From: Pseudomonas saudimassiliensis
Lineage (GTDB): Bacteria; Pseudomonadota; Gammaproteobacteria; Pseudomonadales; Pseudomonadaceae
Length of the DNA stretch: 64,000 nucleotides
Direction: 5' to 3'
NCBI RefSeq assembly: GCF_000939975.1
Contig: NZ_LK391969.1
Location: 124,001-188,000, forward strand
The position numbers and the translations under genes were made by a program. Under the pieces are notes generated by a model, which saw only the letters and a list, made by a program, of their open reading frames with translations, was not told the origin of the DNA and made no database searches. How positions within the stretch are numbered: the stretch's first letter is position 1; each line of letters starts with the position of its first letter. This document shows positions 25,770 through 35,351 of the stretch, one piece after another.

Positions 25770-26816
25770 ATGACTGCGCCTGTTACCCGCCACGATTGGA
25801 AACCCGCCGAAGTGCTGGCCCTGTTGCGCCAACCCTTCAATGATCTGCTGTTCCAGGCGCAGACCGTGCACCGCCAGCATTTCGATGCCAACCGGGTGCA
25901 AGTATCCACGCTGCTGTCGATCAAGACCGGCGCCTGCCCCGAGGACTGCAAGTATTGCCCCCAGTCCGGCCACTACAACACTGGCCTGGACAAGGAGAAG
26001 CTTCTCGAGGTGCAGAAGGTGCTGGACGAGGCGGCCGCGGCCAAGGCCATCGGCGCCACCCGGTTCTGCATGGGCGCGGCCTGGAAACATCCGTCTGACA
26101 AGGATATGCCCTACGTGCTGCAGATGGTGCGCGGCGTGCGTGAACTGGGTCTCGAAACCTGCATGACGCTGGGCAAACTGACCAAGGAACAGACGGCAGC
26201 ACTGGCTGACGCCGGGTTGGATTACTACAATCACAACCTGGATACCTCGCCGGAGTTCTACGGCAGCATCATTACCACGCGCACCTACAGCGACCGGCTG
26301 CAGACCCTGTCCTACGTCCGCGATGCCGGCATGAAAATCTGCTCGGGCGGTATCCTCGGCATGGGCGAGTCGCTGGAAGATCGCGCCGGCCTGCTGATCC
26401 AGCTGGCGAACCTGCCGGAGCATCCCGAGAGCGTGCCGATCAACATGCTGGTCAAGGTCGCCGGCACCCCCCTGGAAGACGCCGAGGACATCGACCCCTT
26501 CGATTTTATCCGCATGCTTGCCGTGGCCCGGATCATGATGCCCAAGTCCCACGTGCGGCTGTCCGCCGGTCGCGAGCAGATGAACGAGCAGACCCAGGCA
26601 CTGGCCTTCCTTGCTGGCGCCAACTCCATCTTCTATGGCGACCGGCTGCTGACCACCAGCAACCCGCAGGCCGAGAAGGACATGCGCCTGTTCGATCGCT
26701 TGGGTATCAAACCGGAAGAGCGCCAGGAACATGATGACGAAGTCCACCAGGCAGCCATCGAGCAGGCGCTGCTCGAACAGCGCGACAGTGCCATGTTCAC
26801 CAACGCAGCGGTTTAA
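25770..26816 (+). CDS. bioB: Biotin synthase
   Basis: This 348-residue radical-SAM enzyme inserts sulfur into dethiobiotin. The SAM cluster cysteines 56, 60 and 63 ([10 protein letters not shown]) are present, as are [12 protein letters not shown] and the conserved RLSAGREQM segment that contacts the second [2Fe-2S] cluster. It is the first gene of bioBFHCD, preceded by an AAGGAA ribosome site and the BirA-like operator/promoter. The length is normal. Confidence 0.97.
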   Translation: MTAPVTRHDWKPAEVLALLRQPFNDLLFQAQTVHRQHFDANRVQVSTLLSIKTGACPEDCKYCPQSGHYNTGLDKEKLLEVQKVLDEAAAAKAIGATRFCMGAAWKHPSDKDMPYVLQMVRGVRELGLETCMTLGKLTKEQTAALADAGLDYYNHNLDTSPEFYGSIITTRTYSDRLQTLSYVRDAGMKICSGGILGMGESLEDRAGLLIQLANLPEHPESVPINMLVKVAGTPLEDAEDIDPFDFIRMLAVARIMMPKSHVRLSAGREQMNEQTQALAFLAGANSIFYGDRLLTTSNPQAEKDMRLFDRLGIKPEERQEHDDEVHQAAIEQALLEQRDSAMFTNAAV

Positions 26817-26867
26817 CCAAGCTGGAAGCTTGAAGCTGGAAGTTGTCGGGAGTGTGCGGCACGCTTT

Positions 26868-26908
26868 GCTTCTAGCTTCTAGCTTCTAGCTTCTAGCTTC
26901 TAGCTTCT
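26868..26908. repeat. Heptanucleotide tandem repeat GCTTCTA between bioB and bioF
   Basis: Five perfect consecutive copies of GCTTCTA and a sixth partial copy end 14 bases before the bioF ATG. The upstream AAGCTGGAAGCTTGAAGCTGGAAG (from 26819) is partly complementary, so a hairpin between them is possible. Similar TTCAAGCTTCCAGC sequence occurs after pmbA near 37355. Confidence 0.9.
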
Positions 26909-26922
26909 CTACTGAGATTCCT

Positions 26923-28095
26923 ATGTCCTTTGATCTTGCTGCGCGCCTGGCCGAGCGCCGTGCCGCCCATCTTTACCGCCAACGGCCGCTGCTGACCTCG
27001 CCGCAGGATGTACACATCCGCGTCGATGGCCAGCCGCTGCTGGCTTTCTGCAGCAATGATTATCTGGGGCTGGCCAATCATCCTGAAGTGGCCGAGGCGA
27101 TGGTCGAGGGTGTGCGCCGCTGGGGCGTGGGGGGTGGGGCGTCCCATCTGGTGATTGGGCACAGCGAAGCGCATCACCAGCTGGAAGAGGCCCTGGCCGA
27201 GTTCACCGGGCGGCCGCGGGTGCTGTTGATGTCCAGCGGCTACACCGCCAACCTCGGTGTTATCACCGCGCTGGTAGGGCAGGGCGATACCGTGCTGCAG
27301 GATCGACTGAATCATGCCTCCCTGCTGGACGCCGGCCTGTTGAGCGGCGCCCGTTTTTCCCGCTACCTGCACAATGACGTGGACAGTCTGGAAAAACGCC
27401 TGGACAAGGCCACCGGCAATACCTTGGTGGTGACCGACGGCGTCTTCAGCATGGATGGCGATCTGGCAAAGCTGCCGGCGGTCTGCGCCGCCGCGCACCG
27501 GCGCCAGGCCTGGGTCATGGTTGACGACGCCCATGGTTTTGGCTGCCTGGGCCCTACGGGCGCCGGCATAGTCGAACACTACGGTTTGAGCGCCACAGAT
27601 GTGCCGGTGCTGGTGGGTACCCTGGGCAAGGCGTTCGGTACTGCCGGTGCCTTTATTGCTGGCAGCGAGGAACTGATTGAAACCCTGATCCAGTTTGCGC
27701 GCCCCTACATCTATACCACCAGCCAGCCACCGGCCGTGGCCTGGGCCACCCTGAAAAGTCTGCAGCTGCTGCGCGACGAGCGCTGGCGCCGGGAGCATCT
27801 GGCTGATTTGGTCGCGCGCTTTCGCACCGGTGCTGCGGAGCTGGGCCTGCAATTGATGGACAGCGCCACGCCCATTCAACCGCTGCTGATCGGGGACAGC
27901 GCGCGCGCCATGCAACTGTCGGCTGCCTTGCGCGAACGGGGCGTGCTGGTCACGGCCATCCGGCCGCCAACCGTGCCCCAGGGCACGGCGCGGTTGCGCG
28001 TGACCCTGTCGGCGGCGCACAGTGCGGCGGATATCGACCGCCTGCTGGAAACGCTGCAGCAGGCGCTGAGCCATCTGCCGGAGCACACCCCATGA
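26923..28095 (+). CDS. bioF: 8-amino-7-oxononanoate synthase
   Basis: This 390-residue PLP enzyme condenses pimeloyl-ACP (or -CoA) with alanine. Visible motifs are the PLP-contacting [11 protein letters not shown] and the Schiff-base lysine in [15 protein letters not shown]. Its ATG follows the heptamer repeat, and the ribosome site there is weak (CTGAGATTCCT), so translation efficiency may depend on that leader. It overlaps bioH by four bases. Confidence 0.97.
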   Translation: MSFDLAARLAERRAAHLYRQRPLLTSPQDVHIRVDGQPLLAFCSNDYLGLANHPEVAEAMVEGVRRWGVGGGASHLVIGHSEAHHQLEEALAEFTGRPRVLLMSSGYTANLGVITALVGQGDTVLQDRLNHASLLDAGLLSGARFSRYLHNDVDSLEKRLDKATGNTLVVTDGVFSMDGDLAKLPAVCAAAHRRQAWVMVDDAHGFGCLGPTGAGIVEHYGLSATDVPVLVGTLGKAFGTAGAFIAGSEELIETLIQFARPYIYTTSQPPAVAWATLKSLQLLRDERWRREHLADLVARFRTGAAELGLQLMDSATPIQPLLIGDSARAMQLSAALRERGVLVTAIRPPTVPQGTARLRVTLSAAHSAADIDRLLETLQQALSHLPEHTP

Positions 28096-28808
28096 ATCAC
28101 CTCACCCTATTACCCGGCTGGGCCCTGGCCCCGCAAACCATGCAGCCGTTGCGTGCCGCCCTGACCGAACGCCTGCCAGATACCCCGGTGAGCATCCAGC
28201 CCCTGCCGGCGATCCAGCTCTCCAGCCTGGAAACCGACCTCAGCACCCTGGCGCAGCAGATCAAGCCGGGGGTACTGGTTGGCTGGTCGCTGGGCGGTAT
28301 GCTGGCCGTGCAACTGCACCGGCGCTTTCCCGAGCATTTTCCCCGGGTCATCACCCTGGCGGCCAATGCCTGCTTCGTCGAGCGTAAAACCTGGCCGGTG
28401 GCGATGCCGACGGATGACTTCAAGGCGTTTTACAACGACTATCGCGAAGCGCCGGAGAAGACTCTCAAGCGCTTTGGTCTGTTGGTAACCCAAGGCAGCG
28501 AGCAGGCGCGGCAACTGACCAGGGAGTTGGTCTGGGATGACCTTGACCCGGCGCAGCGCCTGCATGCCTTGGCGGTGCTTGGCATCCTCGACAACCGCGT
28601 CGCGCTCGGTCGGCCGACGCAGCCGATGCTCCACTGCCTGGGCGCCCGGGATGCGCTGGTCCCCACCGGGGCCGCGCCGTCGATTGCCGAGCTGCACGAA
28701 TCATCGCGGGTGGTGGTGCATCCCACGGCAGGCCATGCCCTGCCGCTGGAGCAGCCTCTGTGGCTGGCCGAGCAAATTGCCGGCTGGCTGGAGGCCCAGC
28801 ATGGCTGA
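28092..28808 (+). CDS. bioH: Pimeloyl-ACP methyl ester carboxylesterase BioH
   Basis: This 238-residue alpha/beta hydrolase has Ser66 in GWSLGG, Asp in GARDALVP and His in GHALPLEQP. BioH removes the methyl group that BioC adds, releasing pimeloyl-ACP for BioF. The four-base overlap with bioF and eight-base overlap with bioC indicate tight translational coupling within the operon. Confidence 0.95.
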   Translation: MNHLTLLPGWALAPQTMQPLRAALTERLPDTPVSIQPLPAIQLSSLETDLSTLAQQIKPGVLVGWSLGGMLAVQLHRRFPEHFPRVITLAANACFVERKTWPVAMPTDDFKAFYNDYREAPEKTLKRFGLLVTQGSEQARQLTRELVWDDLDPAQRLHALAVLGILDNRVALGRPTQPMLHCLGARDALVPTGAAPSIAELHESSRVVVHPTAGHALPLEQPLWLAEQIAGWLEAQHG

Positions 28809-29595
28809 GGCAATGCCTGACAAACGCCAGATCGCTGACTCCTTCAGCCGCGCCGCAGCGACCTATGACCAGGCGGCCGCGCTCCAGCGCGCCGTCGGGA
28901 ATAATCTGCTGGCGCGTCTGCCGCGGGATGTCCACCCGGTTGATCTGGTTGATCTTGGCTGCGGCACTGGCTACTTCAGCCGGGCGCTGGCGGCGCGTTT
29001 CGATGCGCCGGTGACCGGGCTGGATCTGGCTGAAGGCATGCTGCGTCACGCCCGGCAGGCGAGCCCGCCTGGCGGGCATTGGATCGCCGCCGATGCAGAA
29101 GCCCTGCCGCTGCGTGACGGCTCCCAGGATCTGATCTTTTCCAGTCTGGCACTGCAGTGGTGTCCGGACCTGTCGCTGGCCCTGAGTGAAGCCCTGCGGG
29201 TGCTGCGTCCGGGCGGCTGCCTGGCGTTCAACACCCTGCTTGATGGCAGCCTGCATGAGCTGCGTACCGCCTGGCGGGCGGTGGACGACTTTGTGCACGT
29301 GAACCGCTTCATGACCGCCGACGAGCTGCAGGGCATCCTCGCCGCGGCGGGTTTTGCCGACTGGCGTTGGGAGGTGGAAGAGCATTGCCTGCACTACCCA
29401 CGCCTGGGGGAACTTACCCACGAACTCAAGGCGCTAGGCGCCCACAATATCAACCCGGGCCGCCCGGGGGGCTTGACCGGTCGGGCACGGCTGCGTCAGC
29501 TCACCGAGGCCTATGAACAATTTCGAACCCAACAGGGGCTGCCCGCCAGCTGGCAAGTGGCGCAGATCCTGATGGTCAAGCCTGACACTGTCTGA
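28801..29595 (+). CDS. bioC: Malonyl-ACP O-methyltransferase BioC
   Basis: This 264-residue SAM-dependent methyltransferase has motif [11 protein letters not shown] and a [11 protein letters not shown] motif II; it methylates malonyl-ACP so that fatty acid synthesis can build the pimeloyl chain. I use the ATG at 28801 ([15 protein letters not shown]), which overlaps the bioH stop; an ATG at 28813 is also possible. The frame is open far upstream inside bioH, but only because of base composition. Confidence 0.95.
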   Translation: MAEAMPDKRQIADSFSRAAATYDQAAALQRAVGNNLLARLPRDVHPVDLVDLGCGTGYFSRALAARFDAPVTGLDLAEGMLRHARQASPPGGHWIAADAEALPLRDGSQDLIFSSLALQWCPDLSLALSEALRVLRPGGCLAFNTLLDGSLHELRTAWRAVDDFVHVNRFMTADELQGILAAAGFADWRWEVEEHCLHYPRLGELTHELKALGAHNINPGRPGGLTGRARLRQLTEAYEQFRTQQGLPASWQVAQILMVKPDTV

Positions 29596-29610
29596 ACCGG
29601 ACCCCTCGCC

Positions 29611-30315
29611 ATGCCAAAACGCTATTTCATCACCGGCACTGATACGGAGATCGGTAAAACCACCATCGCCGCAGCACTCTTGTATGCCGCCCGCCAACGG
29701 GGCTTATCCACCGCTGCGGTAAAGCCGGTTGCCGCCGGCTGCGAGCACACGCCCGACGGGCTGCGCAACGAGGATGCCCTGGCACTCCAGGCGCAATGCT
29801 CGTCCCCACTCGACTACGAGGCGATCAACCCGGTGGCATTGGCCCTGCCCATCGCGCCCCATATCGCCGCCCGCGAAGCCGGAGTCGCACTCACCGCGGC
29901 GCGGCTGGCCGATCCCTGTTTCAGGATGTTCGAGCGCGGCGCTGATCTGACGGTGGTGGAAGGAGTGGGGGGCTGGCGGGTGCCCCTGAATGACCGGGAG
30001 ACCCTGGCGGACCTGGCGCAGGAGCTGGGTGAGCCGGTGATACTTGTGGTGGGATTGCGCCTGGGCTGCATCAATCATGCGCTGCTGACGGCCGAAGCCA
30101 TTGCCCGCGACGGCCTGCGGCTGGCGGGGTGGGTTGCCAATCAGATCGATCCGCAGATGGAGCGCCAGCAGCACAACCTGGAAACGCTGCGCGTGATGCT
30201 GCGCGCGCCCTGCCTCGGGGTGGTGCCGCGAGTCGAAGGGGGCAGTGCGGCGGCAGTGGCCGCCCATTTGCAGCTGGACGCGCTGCTGGGTCCGACCGCC
30301 GGCCTGTCCAGCTGA
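29611..30315 (+). CDS. bioD: Dethiobiotin synthetase
   Basis: This 234-residue ATP-dependent carboxylase makes dethiobiotin from 7,8-diaminononanoate. The P-loop GTDTEIGKTT is at residues 9-18, with KPVAAGC and VEGVGGWRVPL further on. It completes the bioBFHCD set. bioA (diaminononanoate transaminase) is not in the window, as in Pseudomonas, where it is encoded elsewhere. Confidence 0.96.
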   Translation: MPKRYFITGTDTEIGKTTIAAALLYAARQRGLSTAAVKPVAAGCEHTPDGLRNEDALALQAQCSSPLDYEAINPVALALPIAPHIAAREAGVALTAARLADPCFRMFERGADLTVVEGVGGWRVPLNDRETLADLAQELGEPVILVVGLRLGCINHALLTAEAIARDGLRLAGWVANQIDPQMERQQHNLETLRVMLRAPCLGVVPRVEGGSAAAVAAHLQLDALLGPTAGLSS

Positions 30316-30364
30316 TGTCTTATATGCTTGAATAGGCATATTGCCACTACGTGAGTTGCTCGCC

Positions 30365-30673
30365 ATGGCCTCGCTCGATCTGCTGTCCTCCGGCTTTGAC
30401 GCTGTGCGTCAAGGCCAATACCGCGCCAATACCACTGCCGCAGATATTGCCCGCGCGGGTGCGCCGGTTAGCGCTACGGCTGCGGGGTCAATCCCATTGC
30501 AGCCCGCTACCGGCCAGCCGGCCGCCACCACCCGGGTGGAGAGCAACCGCCCCGTCAACCTGGTCAACAGCCTGGTCGATCTCCAGCAAGCCCAACAGGA
30601 AGCGCAGGCCGGTGCTGCGATCATCGATATCGCAGATGAAGTACTGGGTACGCTGATTGATGTTCATGCTTGA
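30365..30673 (+). CDS. Small protein with flagellar rod/hook C-terminal-like motif
   Basis: This 102-residue protein (MASLDLLSSGFDAVRQGQYR...) has a low-complexity Ala/Pro/Thr middle and ends with VNLVNSLVDLQQAQQEAQAG and ADEVLGTLIDVHA. That resembles the C-terminal helix of flagellar rod and hook proteins (consensus around VNLxxEMVxMIxAQ...A.DEMLGTLL). No flagellar genes are nearby and the canonical N-terminal rod motif is absent. An equivalent small gene follows bioD in other pseudomonads. The start used is the ATG at 30365; an in-frame TTG at 30341 would add eight residues. Function is unknown. Confidence 0.7.
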   Translation: MASLDLLSSGFDAVRQGQYRANTTAADIARAGAPVSATAAGSIPLQPATGQPAATTRVESNRPVNLVNSLVDLQQAQQEAQAGAAIIDIADEVLGTLIDVHA

Positions 30674-30841
30674 ACCCTTCCCCCGCTAGATCTCCGCTAA
30701 CGCATGGGAGCTTGCCGCGCCCGGCCCCGGCCGCGCGCTATCCCTATCTCCGTCACTGATTCTCTGCCTCCCTGTGTTACTGCTAATCTCGATAGCATTG
30801 CGTCGGGTTTTTCATCCGGCGGGGCTTGACATTGCCTGGGC

Positions 30842-30871
30842 TGAAACGTAAGTTTCAAACACGTGTTTGAA
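30842..30871 (+). promoter_or_regulatory. Two overlapping PsrA-type operators upstream of the fadE-like gene
   Basis: TGAAACGTAAGTTTCA (30842-30857) and TTCAAACACGTGTTTGAA (30854-30871, a perfect 18-bp palindrome) each match the Pseudomonas PsrA consensus (G/C)AAAC-N2-4-GTTT(G/C) with N4. PsrA is a TetR-family repressor of beta-oxidation genes relieved by long-chain fatty acids. The sites are about 60 bases before the acyl-CoA dehydrogenase start. The rest of the 257-bp gap shows no gene. Confidence 0.75.
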
Positions 30872-30930
30872 TGGGCCGTCCGGCTCGTCGCCGTTCCGAA
30901 TCCTGAAATAATCGTTGAGGTCAGTACACC

Positions 30931-32736
30931 ATGCCAGAATACAAGGCTCCCTTGCGCGACATCCGTTTCGTGCGCGACGAAGTACTGGGATATGAAGAAC
31001 ATTACAGCAGCCTGCCGGGATGCGAAGACGCTACCCCCGACATGGTTGATGCCATCCTCCAGGAAGGTGCCAAATTCTGTGAGCAGGTCATTGCCCCGCT
31101 GAACCGGGTTGGCGATACCGAAGGTTGCACCTGGTCGCCTGAAGGCGTGAAAACGCCGACCGGCTTCAAGGAAGCCTACGAGCAGTTTGTTGAAGGCGGC
31201 TGGCCGAGCCTGTCGCTCGACCCCGAATACGGCGGCCAGGGGCTGCCGGACTCGCTGGGTCTGGCAGTGAGCGAAATGGTTGGCCAGGCCAACTGGTCCT
31301 GGGGCATGTACCCGGGCCTGTCCCACGGCGCGATGAACACCATCGAAGCCCATGGCACCGACGAGCAGAAGCAGGTGTACCTGACCAAGCTGGTCTCCGG
31401 CCAGTGGACCGGCACCATGTGCCTGACCGAACCCCATTGCGGTACCGACCTGGGCATGCTGCGCACCAAGGCCGAACCGGCTGGCGACGGCAGCTACAAG
31501 ATTTCCGGCACCAAGATTTTCATCTCCTCCGGTGAGCACGATATGGCCGAGAACATCGTCCATATCGTACTGGCCCGCCTGCCCGATGCCCCCGCCGGCA
31601 CCAAGGGTATCTCCCTGTTCATCGTGCCCAAGGTGTTGCCGAATGCCCAAGGTGAGAATGGCGAGCGTAACGCGGTTACCTGTGGCTCCCTGGAGCACAA
31701 GATGGGTATCCACGGCAACGCGACTTGCGTGATGAACTTCGACGGCGCTACCGGTTTCCTGATCGGCCCGCCGAACAAGGGTCTGAACTGCATGTTCACC
31801 TTCATGAACACCGCGCGTCTGGGTACCGCCCTGCAGGGTCTGGCCCACGCCGAAGTGGCGTTCCAGGGTGGTATCAAATACGCCCGCGAGCGTTTGCAGA
31901 TGCGCGCCCTGACCGGCCCGAAAGCCCCCGAGAAGCCCGCCGATCCGATCATCGTGCATCCGGATGTGCGCCGCATGCTGCTGACCATGAAGGCCTTCGC
32001 CGAAGGCAACCGCGCCATGGTGTACTTCGCTGCCAAGCAGGTGGACATCATCAAGCGCAGCACCGATGAAGAGCAGAAGAAGCATGCTGACTCGCTGCTG
32101 GCCTTCCTCACCCCGATCGCCAAGGCGTTCATGACCGAGGTGGGTTTCGAAGCAGCCAACCATGGCGTACAGATCTACGGCGGCCACGGTTTTATCTCCG
32201 AGTGGGGCATGGAGCAGAACGTGCGTGATTCGCGCATCTCCATGCTGTACGAAGGCACCACCGGCATCCAGGCGCTGGACCTGCTCGGCCGCAAGGTGCT
32301 GATGACTCAGGGCGCTACCCTGCAGAACTTCACCAAGATAGTGCACAAGTTCTGCAAGGGTCAGGAAGGCAACGAGGCCGTTCAGGAATTCGTCGGTCCG
32401 CTGGCCACCCTGAACAAGGAATGGGCCGATATCACCATGAAGATCGGCATGAGCGCAATGAAGGACCGGGAGATGGTCGGCGCCGCGTCGGTGGACTACC
32501 TGATGTATTCCGGTTATGTCTGCCTGGCCTACTTCTGGGCCGACATGGCCCGCGTAGCTGCCGAGAAACTGGCGGCCGGCGGTGGTGACGAAGCCTTCTA
32601 CAAGGCCAAGCTGCAGACTGCGCGCTTCTATTATCAGCGCATCCTGCCGCGCACCCGCGCCCACGTGGAAGCCATGCTGTCCGGTTCCGCGAACCTGATG
32701 GACATGGAAGAAGAGAACTTCTCGCTGGGGTACTGA
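30931..32736 (+). CDS. Acyl-CoA dehydrogenase, FadE type (601 residues)
   Basis: This 601-residue dehydrogenase of fatty acid beta-oxidation has conserved segments [33 protein letters not shown] and [19 protein letters not shown], plus the extra C-terminal helical domain of the long bacterial enzymes. The position after bioD and the small rod-C-like gene, together with tandem PsrA-like operators, matches the PsrA-controlled dehydrogenase of Pseudomonas. Derepression by long-chain acyl groups is therefore likely. A strong terminator follows. It is paralogous to the gene at 21918. Confidence 0.93.
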   Translation: MPEYKAPLRDIRFVRDEVLGYEEHYSSLPGCEDATPDMVDAILQEGAKFCEQVIAPLNRVGDTEGCTWSPEGVKTPTGFKEAYEQFVEGGWPSLSLDPEYGGQGLPDSLGLAVSEMVGQANWSWGMYPGLSHGAMNTIEAHGTDEQKQVYLTKLVSGQWTGTMCLTEPHCGTDLGMLRTKAEPAGDGSYKISGTKIFISSGEHDMAENIVHIVLARLPDAPAGTKGISLFIVPKVLPNAQGENGERNAVTCGSLEHKMGIHGNATCVMNFDGATGFLIGPPNKGLNCMFTFMNTARLGTALQGLAHAEVAFQGGIKYARERLQMRALTGPKAPEKPADPIIVHPDVRRMLLTMKAFAEGNRAMVYFAAKQVDIIKRSTDEEQKKHADSLLAFLTPIAKAFMTEVGFEAANHGVQIYGGHGFISEWGMEQNVRDSRISMLYEGTTGIQALDLLGRKVLMTQGATLQNFTKIVHKFCKGQEGNEAVQEFVGPLATLNKEWADITMKIGMSAMKDREMVGAASVDYLMYSGYVCLAYFWADMARVAAEKLAAGGGDEAFYKAKLQTARFYYQRILPRTRAHVEAMLSGSANLMDMEEENFSLGY

Positions 32737-32760
32737 TCCTCCCAGAGTTGAGTTGATCTT

Positions 32761-32796
32761 TAAAAGCCGCTCCTGGTAACGGGGCGGCTTTTTTGT
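32761..32796 (+). terminator. Intrinsic terminator after the fadE-like gene
   Basis: AAAAGCCGCTCC pairs with GGGGCGGCTTTT (one T-G wobble) around a short loop and ends in TTTTTT, 24 bases after the stop codon. Confidence 0.9.
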
Positions 32797-32833
32797 TGGC
32801 GTTGTGTGGTGTTGGCTGAGGGGGCGTGGTCTG

Positions 32834-32941
32834 TGCATAGCCGGCTGGCCCTGACCGGACCCGCTCGGGCCGTCCATGGGCGCTCGTGTGATGGCCTTCC
32901 CTGGCCATCACACGGTCCGGCCAGGGCCAACCGGCTACGCA
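32834..32941. repeat. Nested 108-bp inverted repeat (cruciform-like) in the fadE-egtB gap
   Basis: Outer arms of 28 bases (32834-32861 and 32914-32941) are complementary at 25 positions. Nested just inside them is a perfect 11-bp hairpin, GTGTGATGGCC (32886-32896) with GGCCATCACAC (32903-32913). It lies between two convergent genes, in a 350-bp gap otherwise containing only the terminator at 32761 and unremarkable sequence. No open frame of note is present. Confidence 0.85.
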
Positions 32942-33085
32942 CTTGTCGAAAGTGTGCTGGCTGAAAAAAGCTACCTGCCGCTTCGATTGTTAGCGAGGGG
33001 CGAGCCTACAGGGAAGTATTCACGGCGTGTCCGTATAACCGCCACCAACTTGCACCCAGGCTCACCAAGCGCCCGCAGCATCCGC

Positions 33086-34294
33086 CTATAAGCCGTCCCA
33101 GGCCAGGCGTACGCCGCTGAATTGCCAGCGGGCCCCGGCAGGGAAAAAGTTGCGGTAGGACGTCCGGCTATGTCCCGTTGGCGTAGCCAGCGAGCCGCCG
33201 CGGAGCACCATCTGGTTGATCATGAACTTGCCGTTGTACTCCCCAACCGCACCGGCCGCGGGCTGGAAGCCGGGGTAGGGCAGGTAGGCGCTGTTGCACC
33301 ATTGCCAGACCTCATCAAACAGGCCGTGCAGCTGATCGCTGTGGGTGGCGGCATGCTCCCATTCCGCTTCCGTGGGTAGGCGCGCGCCCGCCCAGCGGGC
33401 ATAGGCGTCGGCTTCATAGAAGCTGATGTGGCTCAGGGTGGCGTCATCGGCCAGGGGTTGCAGCCCGTGCAGGGTGAACACCTGCCAGCCGTCTTCCTGG
33501 TGCTGCCAGTACAGCGGGGCTTGCCATTGGCCGCTGACCACCTGATCCCAACCGTCGGATAGCCACAACTCTGGCCGCTGATAACCGCCATCGCGGATAA
33601 ATGCCAGGTAATCACCGTTGGTTACATTGCGGCTGGCCAACTGGAAGGACTCCAGCCAAACCCGGTGGCGCGGCAACTCATTGTCGTAGCAGAAGCCGCC
33701 AGCCCCGTGCCCCACCTCGACCAGGCCGCCGTCGAATGCCAGTCGGCTCGCCGGCGGCTCCGCCACGGGATGCTGATCCTTGCCGGAGGGGCGCCAGGCC
33801 GGGTACAGCGGGTTGCGGGAAAAATGCTGCTTGAGATCGGTCAGCATCAGTTCCTGGTGCTGCTGTTCATGGTTGAGGCCCAATTCGACCAGGGCTGTCA
33901 ACTCAGTGGATAAAGCCCCGGCCGCGATTGCCTCTTGCATGTGCTGATCCACGTGGCTGCGGTAGGCCAGCACCTGTTCGAGCGACGGCCGGGACAGCAT
34001 GCCGCGCTCGGGCCGGGCATGGCGGTCGCCCACGCCAACGTAGTAGGAATTGAACAGCACCTTGAAGGCGGGATCGAAAGGCTCGGGAGCGGCGGCCAGC
34101 GCCGCCAGCACGAAGGTTTCAAAAAACCAGCTGGTATGGGCCAGGTGCCATTTCAGCGGGCTGGCTTCAGCGCAGGACTGCAGCTGGCAGTCCTCCGCCG
34201 ACAGGCCTTCGATCAATTCTACGCTGTACTCGCGCACCTGGCTGAAGCGTGCGCTGAGCACCGCGCCCTCGATAAAGGGTGGTCTAGAGGTCAT
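33086..34294 (-). CDS. egtB: Ergothioneine biosynthesis sulfoxide synthase EgtB-like
   Basis: This 402-residue protein has an N-terminal DinB-like domain carrying the iron ligands His53 (WHLAHTSW), His142 and His146 (NHEQQHQEL) and a C-terminal formylglycine-generating-enzyme fold (RLPTEAEWEHAA, then RNFFPAGARWQFSGVRLAWD). EgtB joins a thiol donor to hercynine using oxygen. It starts immediately after the egtD stop, with GGAG inside egtD as ribosome site. No EgtC (amidohydrolase) or EgtE (lyase) gene is adjacent, so sulfur donor and later steps are unresolved. OvoA- or SenA-type chemistry cannot be fully excluded. Confidence 0.87.
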   Translation of the reverse strand: MTSRPPFIEGAVLSARFSQVREYSVELIEGLSAEDCQLQSCAEASPLKWHLAHTSWFFETFVLAALAAAPEPFDPAFKVLFNSYYVGVGDRHARPERGMLSRPSLEQVLAYRSHVDQHMQEAIAAGALSTELTALVELGLNHEQQHQELMLTDLKQHFSRNPLYPAWRPSGKDQHPVAEPPASRLAFDGGLVEVGHGAGGFCYDNELPRHRVWLESFQLASRNVTNGDYLAFIRDGGYQRPELWLSDGWDQVVSGQWQAPLYWQHQEDGWQVFTLHGLQPLADDATLSHISFYEADAYARWAGARLPTEAEWEHAATHSDQLHGLFDEVWQWCNSAYLPYPGFQPAAGAVGEYNGKFMINQMVLRGGSLATPTGHSRTSYRNFFPAGARWQFSGVRLAWDGL

Positions 34295-35269
34295 TCAGGA
34301 CTCCGCGAGAAAAACGCCGAACCACTCCTGCGGGTCGGTCCACAGATGCTGGCAGTTGAAGCCGGCCCGGGCCAGCAGTGCGCTGAAGCCATCGGTGGTG
34401 TACTTGTGGGAATGTTCGGTAAGGATATAGTCCCCAGCTTCGAAGCGTCGTTCCCGGTCGGCCAATTGCACGCGGTGGGATCGTTGCGCTACCAGGCGCA
34501 TTTCGATGCGGTTATGCACCGGATCGTATACCGCCTGATGGGCAAAGTTGGCGGGATCGAAATCGGCATGCAGCAGGCGGTTGGCGACCTGCAACACATT
34601 GAGGTTGAAGGCGGCGGTCACACCCTCGCTGTCATCATAGGCGGCCCGCAGAATGTGCGCGGGTTTGACCAGATCCACGCCAATCAGCAATTGACCCTCG
34701 TCGCCGCAGTGACTGCGGATACCCTGCAGCAGGCGCAGGGCGTCGGCCTCGGCGAAGTTGCCGATGGACGAGCCGGGATAGAAAAAGACCGGGGGATTAG
34801 CTTCGTCCTCAGCCAGCAGATCAGCGAGGTCGAGGCGCCGGGTGAAATCACTGACCACGCCGATGCACTCCAGATCGGGATGCTCACTGGCAATGTCAGC
34901 CAGGCAGCTCTGCAGGAAGTCGCCAGCGATATCCACGCCGATCAGCCGGGCTGGCGTCACGTATTGCAACCAGCGGCGGGTCTTGCTGCAGTCGCCGCAG
35001 CCCAGATCAATCCACTGGGCGTGATTGGCCAGGGCGGAGCTCATGTCATCGGCGTGCTGCTCGAAGATGGCCGCTTCGGTGCGGGTCAGGTAATACTCGT
35101 CCAGCTCGCAGATGCGGGTGAACAGCTCGCAGCCGGTATCGTCGTAGAAATATTTGGGGTTGATGCTGGGTTGGGGTTGCAGCAGTCCATCGAGAAGCTG
35201 TTGGTGTTCAGTGCCACAATCCGGTGGCAGTAGATTCTCCAGGCGGGGAAGAGGCGTGGCGGTGTTCAC
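34295..35269 (-). CDS. egtD: L-histidine N(alpha)-methyltransferase EgtD
   Basis: This 324-residue SAM enzyme trimethylates histidine to hercynine, the first step of ergothioneine synthesis. Family motifs include the YYDDTGCELFTRICEL-like start (here FYDDTGCELF), WIDLGCGDCSKTR for SAM and FFYPGSSIGNF. I chose the GTG at 35269 (VNTATPLPRL) because CAGGAAC lies upstream and the length then matches the family; the frame is open further upstream without a ribosome site. It is directly followed by egtB, forming a two-gene operon. Confidence 0.9.
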   Translation of the reverse strand: MNTATPLPRLENLLPPDCGTEHQQLLDGLLQPQPSINPKYFYDDTGCELFTRICELDEYYLTRTEAAIFEQHADDMSSALANHAQWIDLGCGDCSKTRRWLQYVTPARLIGVDIAGDFLQSCLADIASEHPDLECIGVVSDFTRRLDLADLLAEDEANPPVFFYPGSSIGNFAEADALRLLQGIRSHCGDEGQLLIGVDLVKPAHILRAAYDDSEGVTAAFNLNVLQVANRLLHADFDPANFAHQAVYDPVHNRIEMRLVAQRSHRVQLADRERRFEAGDYILTEHSHKYTTDGFSALLARAGFNCQHLWTDPQEWFGVFLAES

Positions 35270-35351
35270 GGCATGTTCCTGTGTTGGGGTCGCATAACGG
35301 TCTCTTGAACCTAGCACACCCACCGCAGATCGCCATTACACCGCCAGCGGT

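Noticed and set aside
30697-32877. 726-residue minus-strand open frame
   Set aside because: It is antisense to the fadE-like gene and crosses its operators and terminator, so it is not a gene.
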